Of a DNA stretch of 33,740 bases, positions 24,576-33,717 are shown piece by piece. The stretch is from Phycisphaeraceae bacterium (GTDB taxonomy: Bacteria; Planctomycetota; Phycisphaerae; Phycisphaerales; SM1A02): positions 1-33,740 of the forward strand of contig PWVT01000087.1 in assembly GCA_003562195.1 (NCBI GenBank). Reading direction: 5' to 3'. The position numbers and the translations under genes are program-made. The notes beneath the pieces were generated by a model. That model worked only from the letters and a program-made list of their open reading frames with translations. It was not told where the DNA came from and ran no database searches. Numbering within the stretch: the first letter of the stretch is position 1; every line of letters begins with the position of its first letter.

Positions 24576-25208
24576 TCAATGACGGATCAGAATTGTCGCA
24601 TCGTGGCCAGCCAGATAATCCTGGGTAAAGTGCACTCGTGGGCTACGGCTAAGTGCCCAGTCGAGCCAACCGATGGTGGAGAAGCGCCGTGCTGGGCCGA
24701 GCTCACGTTCAAGCCACTTCGGGTCAGGTCGATCCGAGAGAAAATTGAATATGACTCCTTGAGCTGACGCTTCAAACGCAGACTCAACCAACCGGTAGGC
24801 ATCGGGATCGCTCATCGTGTTGAGCGTGCCAGACAAAACAGCGAAGTCCGCATGGTGTTTCTGCAAGGTATCCAACTCCTCCAGGACATTGCTCTTGTGG
24901 AACGTGCAACCCGGCAGTTCCCGGCTCCGGGCCGTGTGAATAACTTGTTCCACCGCATCGATGCCGATGAACTGTTTGAATGGAATCTCGCGTTCGATCA
25001 ATTGCTGCGCGAAATCGCCGGTGCCGCAGCCGATGTCCAGCACAGTGCTTCCCGACAGATCCACCATGTTGAGAATGATGTCAAATCGCAGCACCTGGGT
25101 CTCTCGGCTTCCCCACAGCGCAGCTTTAAACCCTGGTTCACCGGGTCCGTAATGTTGAGCGGCTTCCCGGTAGGGCTGAAGATGCATCTCATCGGATTCA
25201 CTCATCAT
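24576..25208 (-). CDS. Class I SAM-dependent methyltransferase
   Basis: Methyltransferase of about 210 residues, with motif I VLDIGCGTGDF near residues 56-66, the acidic motif II end FIGIDAVEQVI, and motif IV-like FAVLSGTLNTM. The short N-terminus contains YREAAQHYGPGEPGFKAALWGS, which may bind substrate. The substrate cannot be told from the sequence. Two ATGs are adjacent (25208 and 25205), neither with a clear ribosome binding site; an upstream start at 25268 would add a non-conserved stretch overlapping the sppA promoter region. It heads the minus-strand group with the amidotransferase and the RlmN-like gene, 62 bases from the former. Confidence 0.85.
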   Translation of the reverse strand: MMSESDEMHLQPYREAAQHYGPGEPGFKAALWGSRETQVLRFDIILNMVDLSGSTVLDIGCGTGDFAQQLIEREIPFKQFIGIDAVEQVIHTARSRELPGCTFHKSNVLEELDTLQKHHADFAVLSGTLNTMSDPDAYRLVESAFEASAQGVIFNFLSDRPDPKWLERELGPARRFSTIGWLDWALSRSPRVHFTQDYLAGHDATILIRH

Positions 25209-25255
25209 GCCGAGTGTAGCGGCGCAAAGCAGCGACGGGTGGTACGATGTAAAAC

Positions 25256-25277
25256 TGATGGGGTACATCCCCGATCA
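25256..25277 (+). promoter_or_regulatory. Small hairpin in the sppA leader
   Basis: TGATGGGG (25256-25263) can pair with CCCC(G)ATCA (25269-25277), an 8-base-pair stem with one bulged G and a 5-base loop, 31 bases before the sppA start. It could influence leader stability or be a regulator site. Significance is uncertain. Confidence 0.3.
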
Positions 25278-25308
25278 GACGGTTGATCCCTTTTGCTTGG
25301 AGGTCATC

Positions 25309-26355
25309 ATGGACAGTGAACAAACACCATCCTCTCCCCAGCCGCAACCGGTCCCACAGGTGGTGCATATACGCTCACGCCCGGGCGGACTTTGGACTGC
25401 ACTTGGCCTGGTGGTTGGCTTGTGTGTCTTTGGGTTCATTTTCGTGTTGGGGATTGCACTCGGCATAATCGGGACGATCGCTAGCTCCAGCGCAGAGACT
25501 GTAATTCTTGAGCAGACGTATCGCGACGGACGACAGGGCAAAATCATGATCCTGCCAATTCAAGGAATCATTGATGACCGCCAAGCCCGCTTCGCCCGAG
25601 CTGCGGTCGATCACATTCTTGACGATCGCGCCGTCAGTGGCGTGGTTCTCCGAGTGAACTCGCCCGGTGGGGGGGTGACTGCCTCTGATGAAATCTGGTA
25701 CGAGGTCAATCGACTCCGGCAACGCAATGTTCCGGTCGTTGCAAGCTACGGCGGTCTGGCTGCTTCTGGTGGGTACTACATTTCCTGTGCGACAGATTAC
25801 ATCATTGCTCAGGAAACCAGCATCACTGGAAGCATCGGCGTGATTGCGCAGATCTTCACCATGGAAGGTCTAATGGACAAAGTCGGTATTGAGCCGGTGA
25901 CGCTGGTTGCGACCGGCTCACCTGAAAAAGCGGTCGGCAACTACATCTTCCGCCAGTGGGATGAACACGATCAACAGCGAATTCTCACAATGCTGGATGC
26001 AGCATACGACATCTTTAATCGGCGCGTGCGCGATGGGCGTGGCCACGTTATCACCGAAGATACGACGTTCGACCGCATGGCCGATGGCTCGATTTACACC
26101 GCGCAACAAGCACTGGAAGGCGGGTTGATTGATGGCATCGGGTACCTCGATGATGCCATCGCCCATATTGAGCAGATGGCCAGTCTCACCGCCGGGCGCG
26201 CGGAAGTCGTTCGGTTGTCAGAACCACCACGACTCTTTGGGGGCATGATGCGCGGCAGCGCTGCAACTCAGCGGCCTGACCTTTTCGATGCAGATGCAAT
26301 TCGTGGCCTGGTCAATGATTTCAGCGCTCCGCGCGTAATGTTCCTGATGAAATGA
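25309..26355 (+). CDS. sppA: Signal peptide peptidase SppA (S49 family)
   Basis: Membrane serine protease of 348 residues that clears remnant signal peptides. A short Pro/Gln-rich cytoplasmic N-terminus precedes one membrane segment at about 30-58. The S49 domain has NSPGGGVTASDEIW at 117-130, the nucleophile Ser153 in GGLAASGGYYIS, and Lys207 in TGSPEKAVGN. The Ser-Lys spacing of 54 is close to the 52 of Bacillus subtilis SppA. TGSIGVIAQ at 173-181 is also conserved. A single S49 domain and this length fit the short SppA type. GGAGG 5 bases before the ATG at 25309 fixes the start. The stop overlaps the start of the DUF4159 gene by ATGA, so expression is probably coupled. Confidence 0.92.
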   Translation: MDSEQTPSSPQPQPVPQVVHIRSRPGGLWTALGLVVGLCVFGFIFVLGIALGIIGTIASSSAETVILEQTYRDGRQGKIMILPIQGIIDDRQARFARAAVDHILDDRAVSGVVLRVNSPGGGVTASDEIWYEVNRLRQRNVPVVASYGGLAASGGYYISCATDYIIAQETSITGSIGVIAQIFTMEGLMDKVGIEPVTLVATGSPEKAVGNYIFRQWDEHDQQRILTMLDAAYDIFNRRVRDGRGHVITEDTTFDRMADGSIYTAQQALEGGLIDGIGYLDDAIAHIEQMASLTAGRAEVVRLSEPPRLFGGMMRGSAATQRPDLFDADAIRGLVNDFSAPRVMFLMK

Positions 26356-28694
26356 TCTCCCTGCTTCCGCGATGTCACGGCGTGTGGCTGACGCTGGTGG
26401 TCGTAACAGCGTTGCTGTTGTTCTCGCCAGTCTTCGCGGACGACGAGGCATTCATCACCGCAGACAACCTCACAGATGAGCACGTCCTCGCTGCGATCGA
26501 CGCCATCGTGGAAGGGCTGTACGACCGGCAGCATCCTGAGCACTTTTGGGAGCGGGGTGCCGGGCGTGGCGCCGGTGGTGAACATCAGGGTGGCGGATAC
26601 ACAGCACTCGTGGCCCTGGCCTTGTTGCACGCTGGTGAGTCGTACCAGAGTCCGCGACTGCGCGAAGCAATCGAGTACCTTCAGCGTATTGAATTGCAGG
26701 GAACTTACGCTGTCTCAGTTCGTTTGAGTCTTTGGGCCAACCTGCCTCCACGATTTGAACCGAATCTTCGAGCAGATGCTCAGTGGTTGATGGACGGATT
26801 CTCAGAGCAGGTTGGGTCATGGACGTACTACCAGCACCCGGACACAACCCGCCGCGACAACTCGCTTCGGCAGTTCGGGGCATTGGGTCTGTGGGATGCC
26901 GGCAAACGTGGGGTACGGGTACCGAGTGCCATCTGGCACGCCATCGAAGGTGAACTGCTGGAAATGCAGACGCTTGAAGGGGGTTGGAACTATACCGGCT
27001 CCGGCCCGGCTACTGGTTCGATGACAGTAGCAGGATTGGCGACGTTACTTATCACGCAGGATCTGCTGCATACAGACGCCTATCGATCTTTGCGAACCAC
27101 CACTCCGACGGCACAACAGAAGGGGCTTGAGGCAGCGTGGCAATGGCTCGATGAACACTTCTCCGCAACAGAAAATCCTAATCGCAGCGAGTATTTCTAC
27201 TACTACCTCTATGGTCTGGAGCGCGTAGGTCTGGCCGGAGGCCGAAAGTATTTCGGAGGAGAAGACTGGTATCGACTTGGTGCGGCAGAACTCTTGCGGC
27301 GGTTTTGCAGATGGGATGTGCAGACGCGAACAATGCACTTGCATTCGCAGGTGGGGGGTGATGGTGCACGGATCCGCAACGACGATCTTGCGTTCGGCCT
27401 GATGTTCCTCAGCCGTGGTCGATTGCCGGTTGTGATCAACAAGCTTCGCGATCCATCAATTCGCTGGAACAATCGGCCACGCGATGCAGCGAATCTGGCG
27501 ATATGGATCGCTGGTGAAACAGCGCGTCACGTCCTATGGCAGGTCACTGACATCAATGCCCCTTCGGAGCAATGGCTTGATGCACCACTGCAATACTTTT
27601 CGTCCAATGAAGCAATTTCGTGGGCGGAGGATGAAGACGATGAACGATGGCGCAATCTGAAAGAGTATCTTGATCTCGGCGGCCTGCTCTTTGCGGTCAA
27701 TGAAGGTAGCACTCGTGCGTTTGCCAATTCCATTGAAGCTACGGGACGAGCGATGTATCCGGACTATGAATGGCGTACGCTGTCTCCGGAGCATTGGGCT
27801 TATGACATTCACCAGCCGGTCAATCGTCATCGACCGCGATTGCGAGCACTATCAAACGGCGTGCGTGACCTGATCATTCTGGCTGTAGAGGGTGATCTGT
27901 CAGCGACCTTGCATACACGCAACTTGAGAAACACCACACACTATCACACCGCGAGCAACGTGTACTTCTATGCTTCGGAGTTAGACAGACCACGTCCCCG
28001 ATTGTCCGTACTTCGTAGTAATGCACCACGATCCGATGAACACTGGCCTCGCGCCACAGCGATCAGCGGCACGATCGTGCAAGCTCAATATGAGGGCAAC
28101 TGGAACCCTGAACCACGTGCACTGGAGGCCTTCGTGCGCTGGATGAACGCCAGGGACGAAGTTGAAGTCACGCTCAAAACGCACCCGCTTGCTGAGATTG
28201 ATACCATTGAACCGAAGCCGATGCTCGTTCAAGTTCGAGGTGTGCACTCAAAGCAGTGGACCGAGCGCGAGCAGCACGCTATTGAACGGTACTTGGAGAA
28301 TAGAGGGATCATTCTCTTTGAAACAGTTGGTGGAATGGGGGATTTCGCAGAGAAGGCGGAGTTCACTGTCCAGCAAATGCTGGGAACAGAAGCCCGTCCG
28401 GCGTCTCGCAGCCGCATCGTGACAGGCGATGGCCTTCGCTATGGCCTCGATCTCTCGAGAATCGATTATCGTCCGTACACCATGAATGCCCTTGGTTCGC
28501 TGGAAACAACCTCACGACTTCGCGGAATTACAATCGATGGAGAATTTCGTGCCATGTTCAGCCGTGATGACCTTTCACACGCCATGCTTGATCAACCATG
28601 CTGGGGGATCAATGGATACTCGACCGATTCGGCTCGGCGGCTGTACCGGAATATCGTCTTGTATGCAGAAGCACATGCCAACTCAGATGGATGA
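26352..28694 (+). CDS. Exported DUF4159 protein with alpha/alpha-toroid (prenyltransferase-like) N-terminal domain
   Basis: Exported protein of 780 residues. A signal peptide occupies about 1-29. The N-terminal half (about 45-410) resembles squalene cyclase/prenyltransferase repeats: TALVALALLHAGE, DNSLRQFGALGLWDAG, GGWNYTGSGPATGSMTVAGLATLL. The C-terminal region from about 530 fits DUF4159 (VYFYASELDRPRPRLSVLRS, then ERYLENRGIILFETVGG and YRNIVLYAEAHANS), a domain with a class I glutamine amidotransferase-like fold. The combination is frequent in planctomycetes and its function is unknown; cyclase activity is not expected, since no DxDD motif is seen. It overlaps sppA by ATGA at its start and is followed after 6 bases by a helical-repeat gene. 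Confidence 0.88.
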   Translation: MISLLPRCHGVWLTLVVVTALLLFSPVFADDEAFITADNLTDEHVLAAIDAIVEGLYDRQHPEHFWERGAGRGAGGEHQGGGYTALVALALLHAGESYQSPRLREAIEYLQRIELQGTYAVSVRLSLWANLPPRFEPNLRADAQWLMDGFSEQVGSWTYYQHPDTTRRDNSLRQFGALGLWDAGKRGVRVPSAIWHAIEGELLEMQTLEGGWNYTGSGPATGSMTVAGLATLLITQDLLHTDAYRSLRTTTPTAQQKGLEAAWQWLDEHFSATENPNRSEYFYYYLYGLERVGLAGGRKYFGGEDWYRLGAAELLRRFCRWDVQTRTMHLHSQVGGDGARIRNDDLAFGLMFLSRGRLPVVINKLRDPSIRWNNRPRDAANLAIWIAGETARHVLWQVTDINAPSEQWLDAPLQYFSSNEAISWAEDEDDERWRNLKEYLDLGGLLFAVNEGSTRAFANSIEATGRAMYPDYEWRTLSPEHWAYDIHQPVNRHRPRLRALSNGVRDLIILAVEGDLSATLHTRNLRNTTHYHTASNVYFYASELDRPRPRLSVLRSNAPRSDEHWPRATAISGTIVQAQYEGNWNPEPRALEAFVRWMNARDEVEVTLKTHPLAEIDTIEPKPMLVQVRGVHSKQWTEREQHAIERYLENRGIILFETVGGMGDFAEKAEFTVQQMLGTEARPASRSRIVTGDGLRYGLDLSRIDYRPYTMNALGSLETTSRLRGITIDGEFRAMFSRDDLSHAMLDQPCWGINGYSTDSARRLYRNIVLYAEAHANSDG

Positions 28695-28700
28695 AACACG

Positions 28701-29954
28701 ATGAAGCCACGATGTTCAATCTGCTCACTTGTGATCGCTCTTGGGTTGGGTATGGCTATGACATTGCTTGTGGCAAGCCGTGCCGACGATTCGCGTGCGT
28801 TAGATCAGATCATGGCCGAGCAAGCTCAGGATCGTCAATCCGGCTGGCGCTGGCTCATGAAGAAGGATGCTGAGAGCGGCGCTCCACGTGCCGCAGTGCA
28901 TCTTGATCTCATTCGCGAGAAGCTCGAATCTGCACCCGATGAGGTGTTGTTCGATGCAAGCGACGCGCTTCGGCGTGGTGACCTGTGGGACTGGGATGTA
29001 CTGCCGAGTGAACTCGTGCTTCGCGAAGCCGCGTTGCGAGCAGCAGGTGATGATGCTGATCGCGAACTAGTGATACGACAGATGGCAACATGCCCGCTGG
29101 ATGCCGATGAGCAACTTGTTCTCCCCGTGCTGAAAGACTTGGTTCGAGTTGAAGATGAGCATCTGCAAAGGCGCGCTATTGAAGTGGCGTTCGGCTGGAT
29201 CGGACCGGAAAGAAACGAGCGCCTGATGATGTTGCCGCTTCGTGTCGAGGAAGATACCCGTCGCCTTGTTCGCGTGGCTGTGTATTGGAGCCAACGATAT
29301 GACACGCGCGCGGCTTCCCCACGTTCATGGGCGAGAATTGACGCCGAGGCAGCACGGTCACAGTTACAGCACAGTGTGACAGACCACGAAGGGATGGCCT
29401 ACGTCGCCGCGCTGCTAGCCGAGCATAGTTTGCCACGAGACGAGGCAGTAGAACTGGCGAGGAAATGGATCGTAGATCTTAATAATGACCGCAAACGTGC
29501 GGGAGCGTTGCTGGCGGCTTTACTTGGAGAACACGCAGAGCTCTTAGTAGAGGCGTATGAAGCTGCCTCTGACGGCGATGTTCGAACAACGCAGCGTGCA
29601 GCGTTGATGGCGCTGGGCCGCGAAGTCGGTGACGGTGATCCGCTGGAGTTTACCCATCGTGCAGCACATCTCCCGGGTGGGCATATCAACCCGGACATCG
29701 TACTGTGCCTGCTCGCTGCAGGTTACGAGAACGCGCCGAGATATCTGGCGAAGACTCCAGATGATTTGGCAGGCGAGGCCATCCGCGCGCGTACGCTGCT
29801 TGCGGAGCGTTTCCTGCCATATTGGAACATTGATGATGCGGTCAAACACAGTTGGACCGAACCGATCAAGGCATACTTCGAATCGTTGTGGATCGTCTGG
29901 GCATTGATGCACCGCTGGCAGGAGTTCGATCCTGAAACTCGTACATGGCAGTGA
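28701..29954 (+). CDS. Exported helical-repeat (HEAT-like) protein, function unknown
   Basis: Protein of 417 residues with an N-terminal signal peptide (about 1-28, with cysteines at 5 and 8 before the hydrophobic core). The rest is a chain of amphipathic helices with the rhythm of HEAT repeats, for example VLREAALRAAGDDADRELVIRQM, LQRRAIEVAFGWIG and TQRAALMALGREVGDG. No catalytic motif is seen. It probably acts as a protein-binding scaffold in the periplasm. It lies 6 bases after the DUF4159 gene, and its ribosome binding site is inside that gene's end, so it belongs to the sppA operon. I do not recognise a named family. Confidence 0.75.
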   Translation: MKPRCSICSLVIALGLGMAMTLLVASRADDSRALDQIMAEQAQDRQSGWRWLMKKDAESGAPRAAVHLDLIREKLESAPDEVLFDASDALRRGDLWDWDVLPSELVLREAALRAAGDDADRELVIRQMATCPLDADEQLVLPVLKDLVRVEDEHLQRRAIEVAFGWIGPERNERLMMLPLRVEEDTRRLVRVAVYWSQRYDTRAASPRSWARIDAEAARSQLQHSVTDHEGMAYVAALLAEHSLPRDEAVELARKWIVDLNNDRKRAGALLAALLGEHAELLVEAYEAASDGDVRTTQRAALMALGREVGDGDPLEFTHRAAHLPGGHINPDIVLCLLAAGYENAPRYLAKTPDDLAGEAIRARTLLAERFLPYWNIDDAVKHSWTEPIKAYFESLWIVWALMHRWQEFDPETRTWQ

Positions 29955-29993
29955 CTGTGATGCTTGCCTGATCGGTGCCACTAAGGAGAACGA

Positions 29994-30428
29994 TTGACGA
30001 CTGAACTTAGGAAGACGACTGATCAATTCCACATGGCGCTGCGGGTCGTCATGATGCCGCGTGATGCAAATCAATATGGAACGATCTTCGGCGGAGTGAT
30101 TCTGTCGTACATTGATCAGGCAGGGTTTATCGAAGCGCGACGTCACGGCACACATCGCTGGGTCACCGTATCTGTGGATCGTGTCGAGTTTCGTGCACCG
30201 GTACAGATCGGCGATGTAGTGAGCTTTCTGACTATAACCGAGCGGACTGGGACGAGTTCTGTCAAGGTGCGAATTCGCGTCGAGGCGGAGCGCGACCTGA
30301 CCGGTGAAAAAGTCCATGTCACAGAGGCCTCACTGACAATGGTGTCAGTCGATGCGTCGTGTAAGCCAATCCCGTTTTCTTCGCCACCAACTGTAGCGGC
30401 TTCAATTCCTGGGCCACCTACACCATGA
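29994..30428 (+). CDS. Acyl-CoA thioesterase, hotdog fold (YciA/BFIT type)
   Basis: Cytoplasmic thioesterase of 144 residues that hydrolyses acyl-CoA esters. The hotdog core has MPRDANQYGTIFGGVILSYIDQAG at 21-44, with Asn27 and Asp41 at positions used by YciA enzymes. RWVTVSVDRVEFRAPVQIGDVVSF at about 55-78 is the second half of the fold. The start is a TTG at 29994: AAGGAG lies 5 bases upstream, and the next in-frame ATG (30033) would delete part of the fold. The chain length preference cannot be told. The stop overlaps the purN start by ATGA. Confidence 0.88.
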   Translation: MTTELRKTTDQFHMALRVVMMPRDANQYGTIFGGVILSYIDQAGFIEARRHGTHRWVTVSVDRVEFRAPVQIGDVVSFLTITERTGTSSVKVRIRVEAERDLTGEKVHVTEASLTMVSVDASCKPIPFSSPPTVAASIPGPPTP

Positions 30429-31057
30429 ATGAATCCTCACTGCCAATTCGCTTAGCTGGGTTGATCAGCGGTGGTGGGCGAACGCTGATGAACCTGGCAG
30501 AGTGCATTGAACGCTGTGAACTTGATGCAAGCATCGAACTTGTCATTGCTTCTCGCGCTAGCGTAGCCGGAGTTGATTTGGCGCGGCAACGTGGATTCGA
30601 CGTCAGAATCGCAGCGGAGAAAGAATTTCCCAGCACCACTGCCATGCATGATGCCATCACGGCCTGGCTACTAGAAAAGCGCATTGAACTCGTATGCATG
30701 TGCGGCTATTTACGCTGGTTTCGTGTGGATCCGCCGTTTCAAGGACGGGTGATCAACATTCATCCATCGCTGCTGCCCAAGTACGGGGGGAAAGGGATGC
30801 ATGGCATGCATGTTCATCGCGCGGTACTTGCCGCTGGCGATCACGAATCGGGCTGCACCGTGCACTATGTTGATGACCAATACGATCAAGGTCCGATCAT
30901 TCTGCAGCGGAGATGTCCAGTGCGGCCTGATGATGATGAAATGAAACTCGCAGCCCGCGTGTTCGAAGAGGAGTGCCATGCCTATCCGGAGGCAATCCGC
31001 ATGATTCGTGAGTCGATCCGCTCGAGTGAGACACTGGGACAGCAAAAAAAATGCTAG
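30425..31057 (+). CDS. purN: Phosphoribosylglycinamide formyltransferase PurN
   Basis: Folate-dependent enzyme of the third step of purine synthesis, 210 residues. The catalytic triad is present: Asn111 and His113 in VINIHPSLLPKYGG, and Asp151 in YVDDQYDQGP. LISGGGRTLMNLAE at 13-26 is the phosphate-binding loop; GG and RT replace the more usual GSG/SN form. The length is typical. The ATGA overlap with the thioesterase indicates cotranslation, not a metabolic link. Eight adenines two codons before the stop are too near the end to suggest a programmed frameshift of consequence. Confidence 0.92.
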   Translation: MNESSLPIRLAGLISGGGRTLMNLAECIERCELDASIELVIASRASVAGVDLARQRGFDVRIAAEKEFPSTTAMHDAITAWLLEKRIELVCMCGYLRWFRVDPPFQGRVINIHPSLLPKYGGKGMHGMHVHRAVLAAGDHESGCTVHYVDDQYDQGPIILQRRCPVRPDDDEMKLAARVFEEECHAYPEAIRMIRESIRSSETLGQQKKC

Positions 31058-31089
31058 ATTCAAATGGTGTGATTCAATACGATTGAGTC

Positions 31090-32511
31090 ATGCGGGAGTT
31101 AGAGAAGTTCATACTGGCCATTCTTGCGGCGGTCATGTTCAGCGCCAGCGCCGCTGTCGCGTCATCGCGCAATATCGAGCACCGGATCCAACGAGGCCTT
31201 GAAGTTGGTGCCTTCGAGCGCGTGGTCAAACTGAGTCGAGAACTACTCGACGCATCGCCTGATGAGCCGCAGGTGCTCTATGCGAAGGCCAGTGCGCTGG
31301 CAATGCTGGGGGAGCGCGACGACGCAGCCGCAACCTTAGAGCGTGCCATTCATGCTGGTTTTCGGGACTTCACGCGGATGCGACAGGATGGAAACCTGGC
31401 TTCCATCCGCGACCACGACACGTTCCTTGCAATCGTCGCCGCATCACAGGAAGCGAGCCGCAAGCTCGCGCATCAAGCACTTGAGCAGTGGCTAGAGCAG
31501 TTCGGCGAAGATAACTACTACGTGGAACACGACGAACATCGCGGGCTGATCTTCGCTACCGCGCTGCGTGGCGGGGCGCACCAACAGGTGCGGCGTATGT
31601 TGGAGAAGCAGCAGGATCACCTGTCAGACACGCTGTTTGGGGCTCCACCAGATTACGATGTGCTCATCGCCATTCCGACATCGCGCGATGCTCGCCGACT
31701 CTTTCAGCAGCGAAACATCGGAGGTAGTTACGAGCATCGCTCACGCCGACTTGTTTCCCGTGATATCGGCGGCTCGCTACGACACGAGTTCTTTCACGTG
31801 ATGCACTATGGTCACATGGAGCGGCTCGGACAGGCCCATCGCCTCTGGGTCCAAGAAGGGCTGGCTTCGCTTTACGAGGATTACGAACTGACCGACAATG
31901 GCGTGCAGTTCTTACCCAACGAGCGTGATGAAATCACGCGCAACCGTGCTCGCGTCAATCGACTTGTACCGTGGCACAATGTGTTTGAACTACCCGCGGA
32001 TCGATTTATGGCACGTGCGACTGTGCTGTATCCACAGACGCGCTCGATGTTCCAGTTTGTCGCGGCCGAAGGCAAACTTGAAGCATGGTACGAGGCGTAT
32101 GTCGAACATTTCGATGATGATCCTTCAGGCAAACGTGCGTTCGAGGTGGCTTTCGGTCAATCCATTGATCGAACGGAGCAGCAATGGCGGCAGTGGATCG
32201 AGGACCAGCCCGTGGTTCGTTCCACTCGCATTGAACAAGGCCGGGCTTCACTCGGCATTGGCACAGTACCGCAAGGTGCTCTCGACGGTGTGCTCATCAC
32301 GCAGATTCTTCCCGGATCGTCCGCAAGCACCAGCGATTTGCTCGTCGGCGACGTGCTGGTCGCCGTCGATGGTCAATCCATAACCACCCTCGGCGACATT
32401 CGCCGCGTCATGAACAGCCGAGTTGTGGGGGACAATGTGGAAATTCGCGTCCGGCGGGGCGAGATGTACGACACGTTCACCATGCGGTTGCAGCCCCTGT
32501 CGCACAACTGA
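31090..32511 (+). CDS. Exported protein: TPR-like region, HExxH metallopeptidase-like domain, C-terminal PDZ
   Basis: Protein of 473 residues. A signal peptide or anchor occupies about 1-25. Two TPR-like helix pairs lie at about 28-92 (GLEVGAFERVVKLSRELLDASPDEPQ, then AKASALAMLGERDDAA). A gluzincin-like domain at about 185-370 has RHEFFH with the zinc motif His232-Glu233-x-x-His236 and a downstream Glu256 in LWVQEGLAS as third ligand. A PDZ domain at about 385-465 contains DGVLITQILPGSSAS and LLVGDVLVAVDGQSI. It resembles peptidase MA-type or DUF1570-type proteins, in which activity is unproven. The PDZ may recognise substrate tails. The ATG at 31090 has only a weak ribosome binding site. No linked partner is evident. 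Confidence 0.82.
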   Translation: MRELEKFILAILAAVMFSASAAVASSRNIEHRIQRGLEVGAFERVVKLSRELLDASPDEPQVLYAKASALAMLGERDDAAATLERAIHAGFRDFTRMRQDGNLASIRDHDTFLAIVAASQEASRKLAHQALEQWLEQFGEDNYYVEHDEHRGLIFATALRGGAHQQVRRMLEKQQDHLSDTLFGAPPDYDVLIAIPTSRDARRLFQQRNIGGSYEHRSRRLVSRDIGGSLRHEFFHVMHYGHMERLGQAHRLWVQEGLASLYEDYELTDNGVQFLPNERDEITRNRARVNRLVPWHNVFELPADRFMARATVLYPQTRSMFQFVAAEGKLEAWYEAYVEHFDDDPSGKRAFEVAFGQSIDRTEQQWRQWIEDQPVVRSTRIEQGRASLGIGTVPQGALDGVLITQILPGSSASTSDLLVGDVLVAVDGQSITTLGDIRRVMNSRVVGDNVEIRVRRGEMYDTFTMRLQPLSHN

Positions 32512-32642
32512 TGCTCCCCTTGTTCTCAGAGCCATGGGTGGCGGTCCATTGAAGCGGCGGGATTGAATCCCTACACTACCGCCGGGCAGATACCGACCGC
32601 AGCGATGGAGCGCCATGTCCCGATAGGGGACCGGACCAATTC

Positions 32643-33683
32643 ATGAGTGACCAGTCAGAACGCACCTTTTCAGCAGATTTCAAACGGTTCTTCCTGCGCG
32701 GCCTTGTCATTCTCTTGCCGTCAGTATTGACGCTTTGGATTGTCGTCAAGGCCTACCAGTTCGTGGATACTGCGATCGCTGAACCGATTAATCGCGGGGT
32801 CCGCGTGGCCATGAATCAAAGCTCGCCGTATTGGTCAGTGTTGCGCAATGAGTTCGAGCCATCTCACGGCCAATTGAATGCTGCCATTGCCGATCGGGCA
32901 GTCGAACGGCGATTGATCGACCGCGAGCGAGAACGCCGCAGTTTGCGACAGCAAATGCGTAGCGACTCAGAGGATCCAACTGTCGCACCAACCGAGGACG
33001 AACTCAACGCGCACATTGCCCTGCTGCCCGAAGCAGCCGCGGTGAATGTCGGAGCGATTCGCGCAGAGTTACGACAGCGATCTATCAACGAGTGGTGGGC
33101 CTCGCGTTGGTACATGAACTTTATTGGTCTCATTATCGCCATCATTGTGGTCTACATCGCCGGGCGTGTTCTGGGTGGTTTCTTCGGCCGGCAGATCTAT
33201 CGGAAGCTCGAAGGGGTGTTGACCTCGGTGCCTGTCTTCAAACAGGTGTATCCATACGTGAAACAGATCGTTGATTTCCTGTTCAGCGATGAACAACCGA
33301 TCAAGTTTAATCGTGTGGTCGTCGTTGAGTATCCGCGCCGGGGCATCTGGTCAGTCGGATTCCTGACCGGTCCGACGCTCAAGTCGGTTGCTGATCGTGC
33401 AGGCAACTCGGTAACGATTTTCATTCCCAGTTCCCCGACGCCATTCACGGGCTATACGATCACCGTGCCACGAGATGAAGTGATCGAAGTACCGATTTCA
33501 GTCGAGGAAGCAATACGGTTTGCCGTGAGTGGTGGCGTGTTGATCCCTGACCATCAGCAGATGAACATGCTGGAGCAGATCCGCAAGGGCGGACAAGAAG
33601 CCGCGGCAGGGCGCAGCAAGCCCGAGCCTACGGTCGCAGCATCGACGGCCGCCGGCTCGTCGCCGGAGAAAGAAAAAGAATAA
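32643..33683 (+). CDS. DUF502 family membrane protein with large central insertion
   Basis: Membrane protein of 346 residues. Membrane segments lie at about 17-40 and 158-180. The family core after the second segment is GRVLGGFFGRQIYRKLE at 174-190, then VPVFKQVYPYVKQIVDFL at 196-213, and VVVVEYPRRGIWSVGFLTG near 225-243. Usual DUF502 proteins have a short link between the two membrane segments; here about 100 residues (55-155) are inserted, with a highly charged coiled coil. The C-terminus is a Gln/Ala/Ser tail ending KEKE. Function is unknown. The ATG at 32643 has GGGGA 12 bases upstream, which is a little far. No strong terminator is seen before the next gene. Confidence 0.86.
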   Translation: MSDQSERTFSADFKRFFLRGLVILLPSVLTLWIVVKAYQFVDTAIAEPINRGVRVAMNQSSPYWSVLRNEFEPSHGQLNAAIADRAVERRLIDRERERRSLRQQMRSDSEDPTVAPTEDELNAHIALLPEAAAVNVGAIRAELRQRSINEWWASRWYMNFIGLIIAIIVVYIAGRVLGGFFGRQIYRKLEGVLTSVPVFKQVYPYVKQIVDFLFSDEQPIKFNRVVVVEYPRRGIWSVGFLTGPTLKSVADRAGNSVTIFIPSSPTPFTGYTITVPRDEVIEVPISVEEAIRFAVSGGVLIPDHQQMNMLEQIRKGGQEAAAGRSKPEPTVAASTAAGSSPEKEKE

Positions 33684-33717
33684 CGACAACGCTTCCAACA
33701 CATCGAAGGAGCAATGC

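Noticed and set aside
31044-31051. Run of eight adenines near the purN stop, possible frameshift or slippage site
   Set aside because: It lies two codons before the stop, so slippage would not alter a domain, and no downstream stimulatory structure is seen.
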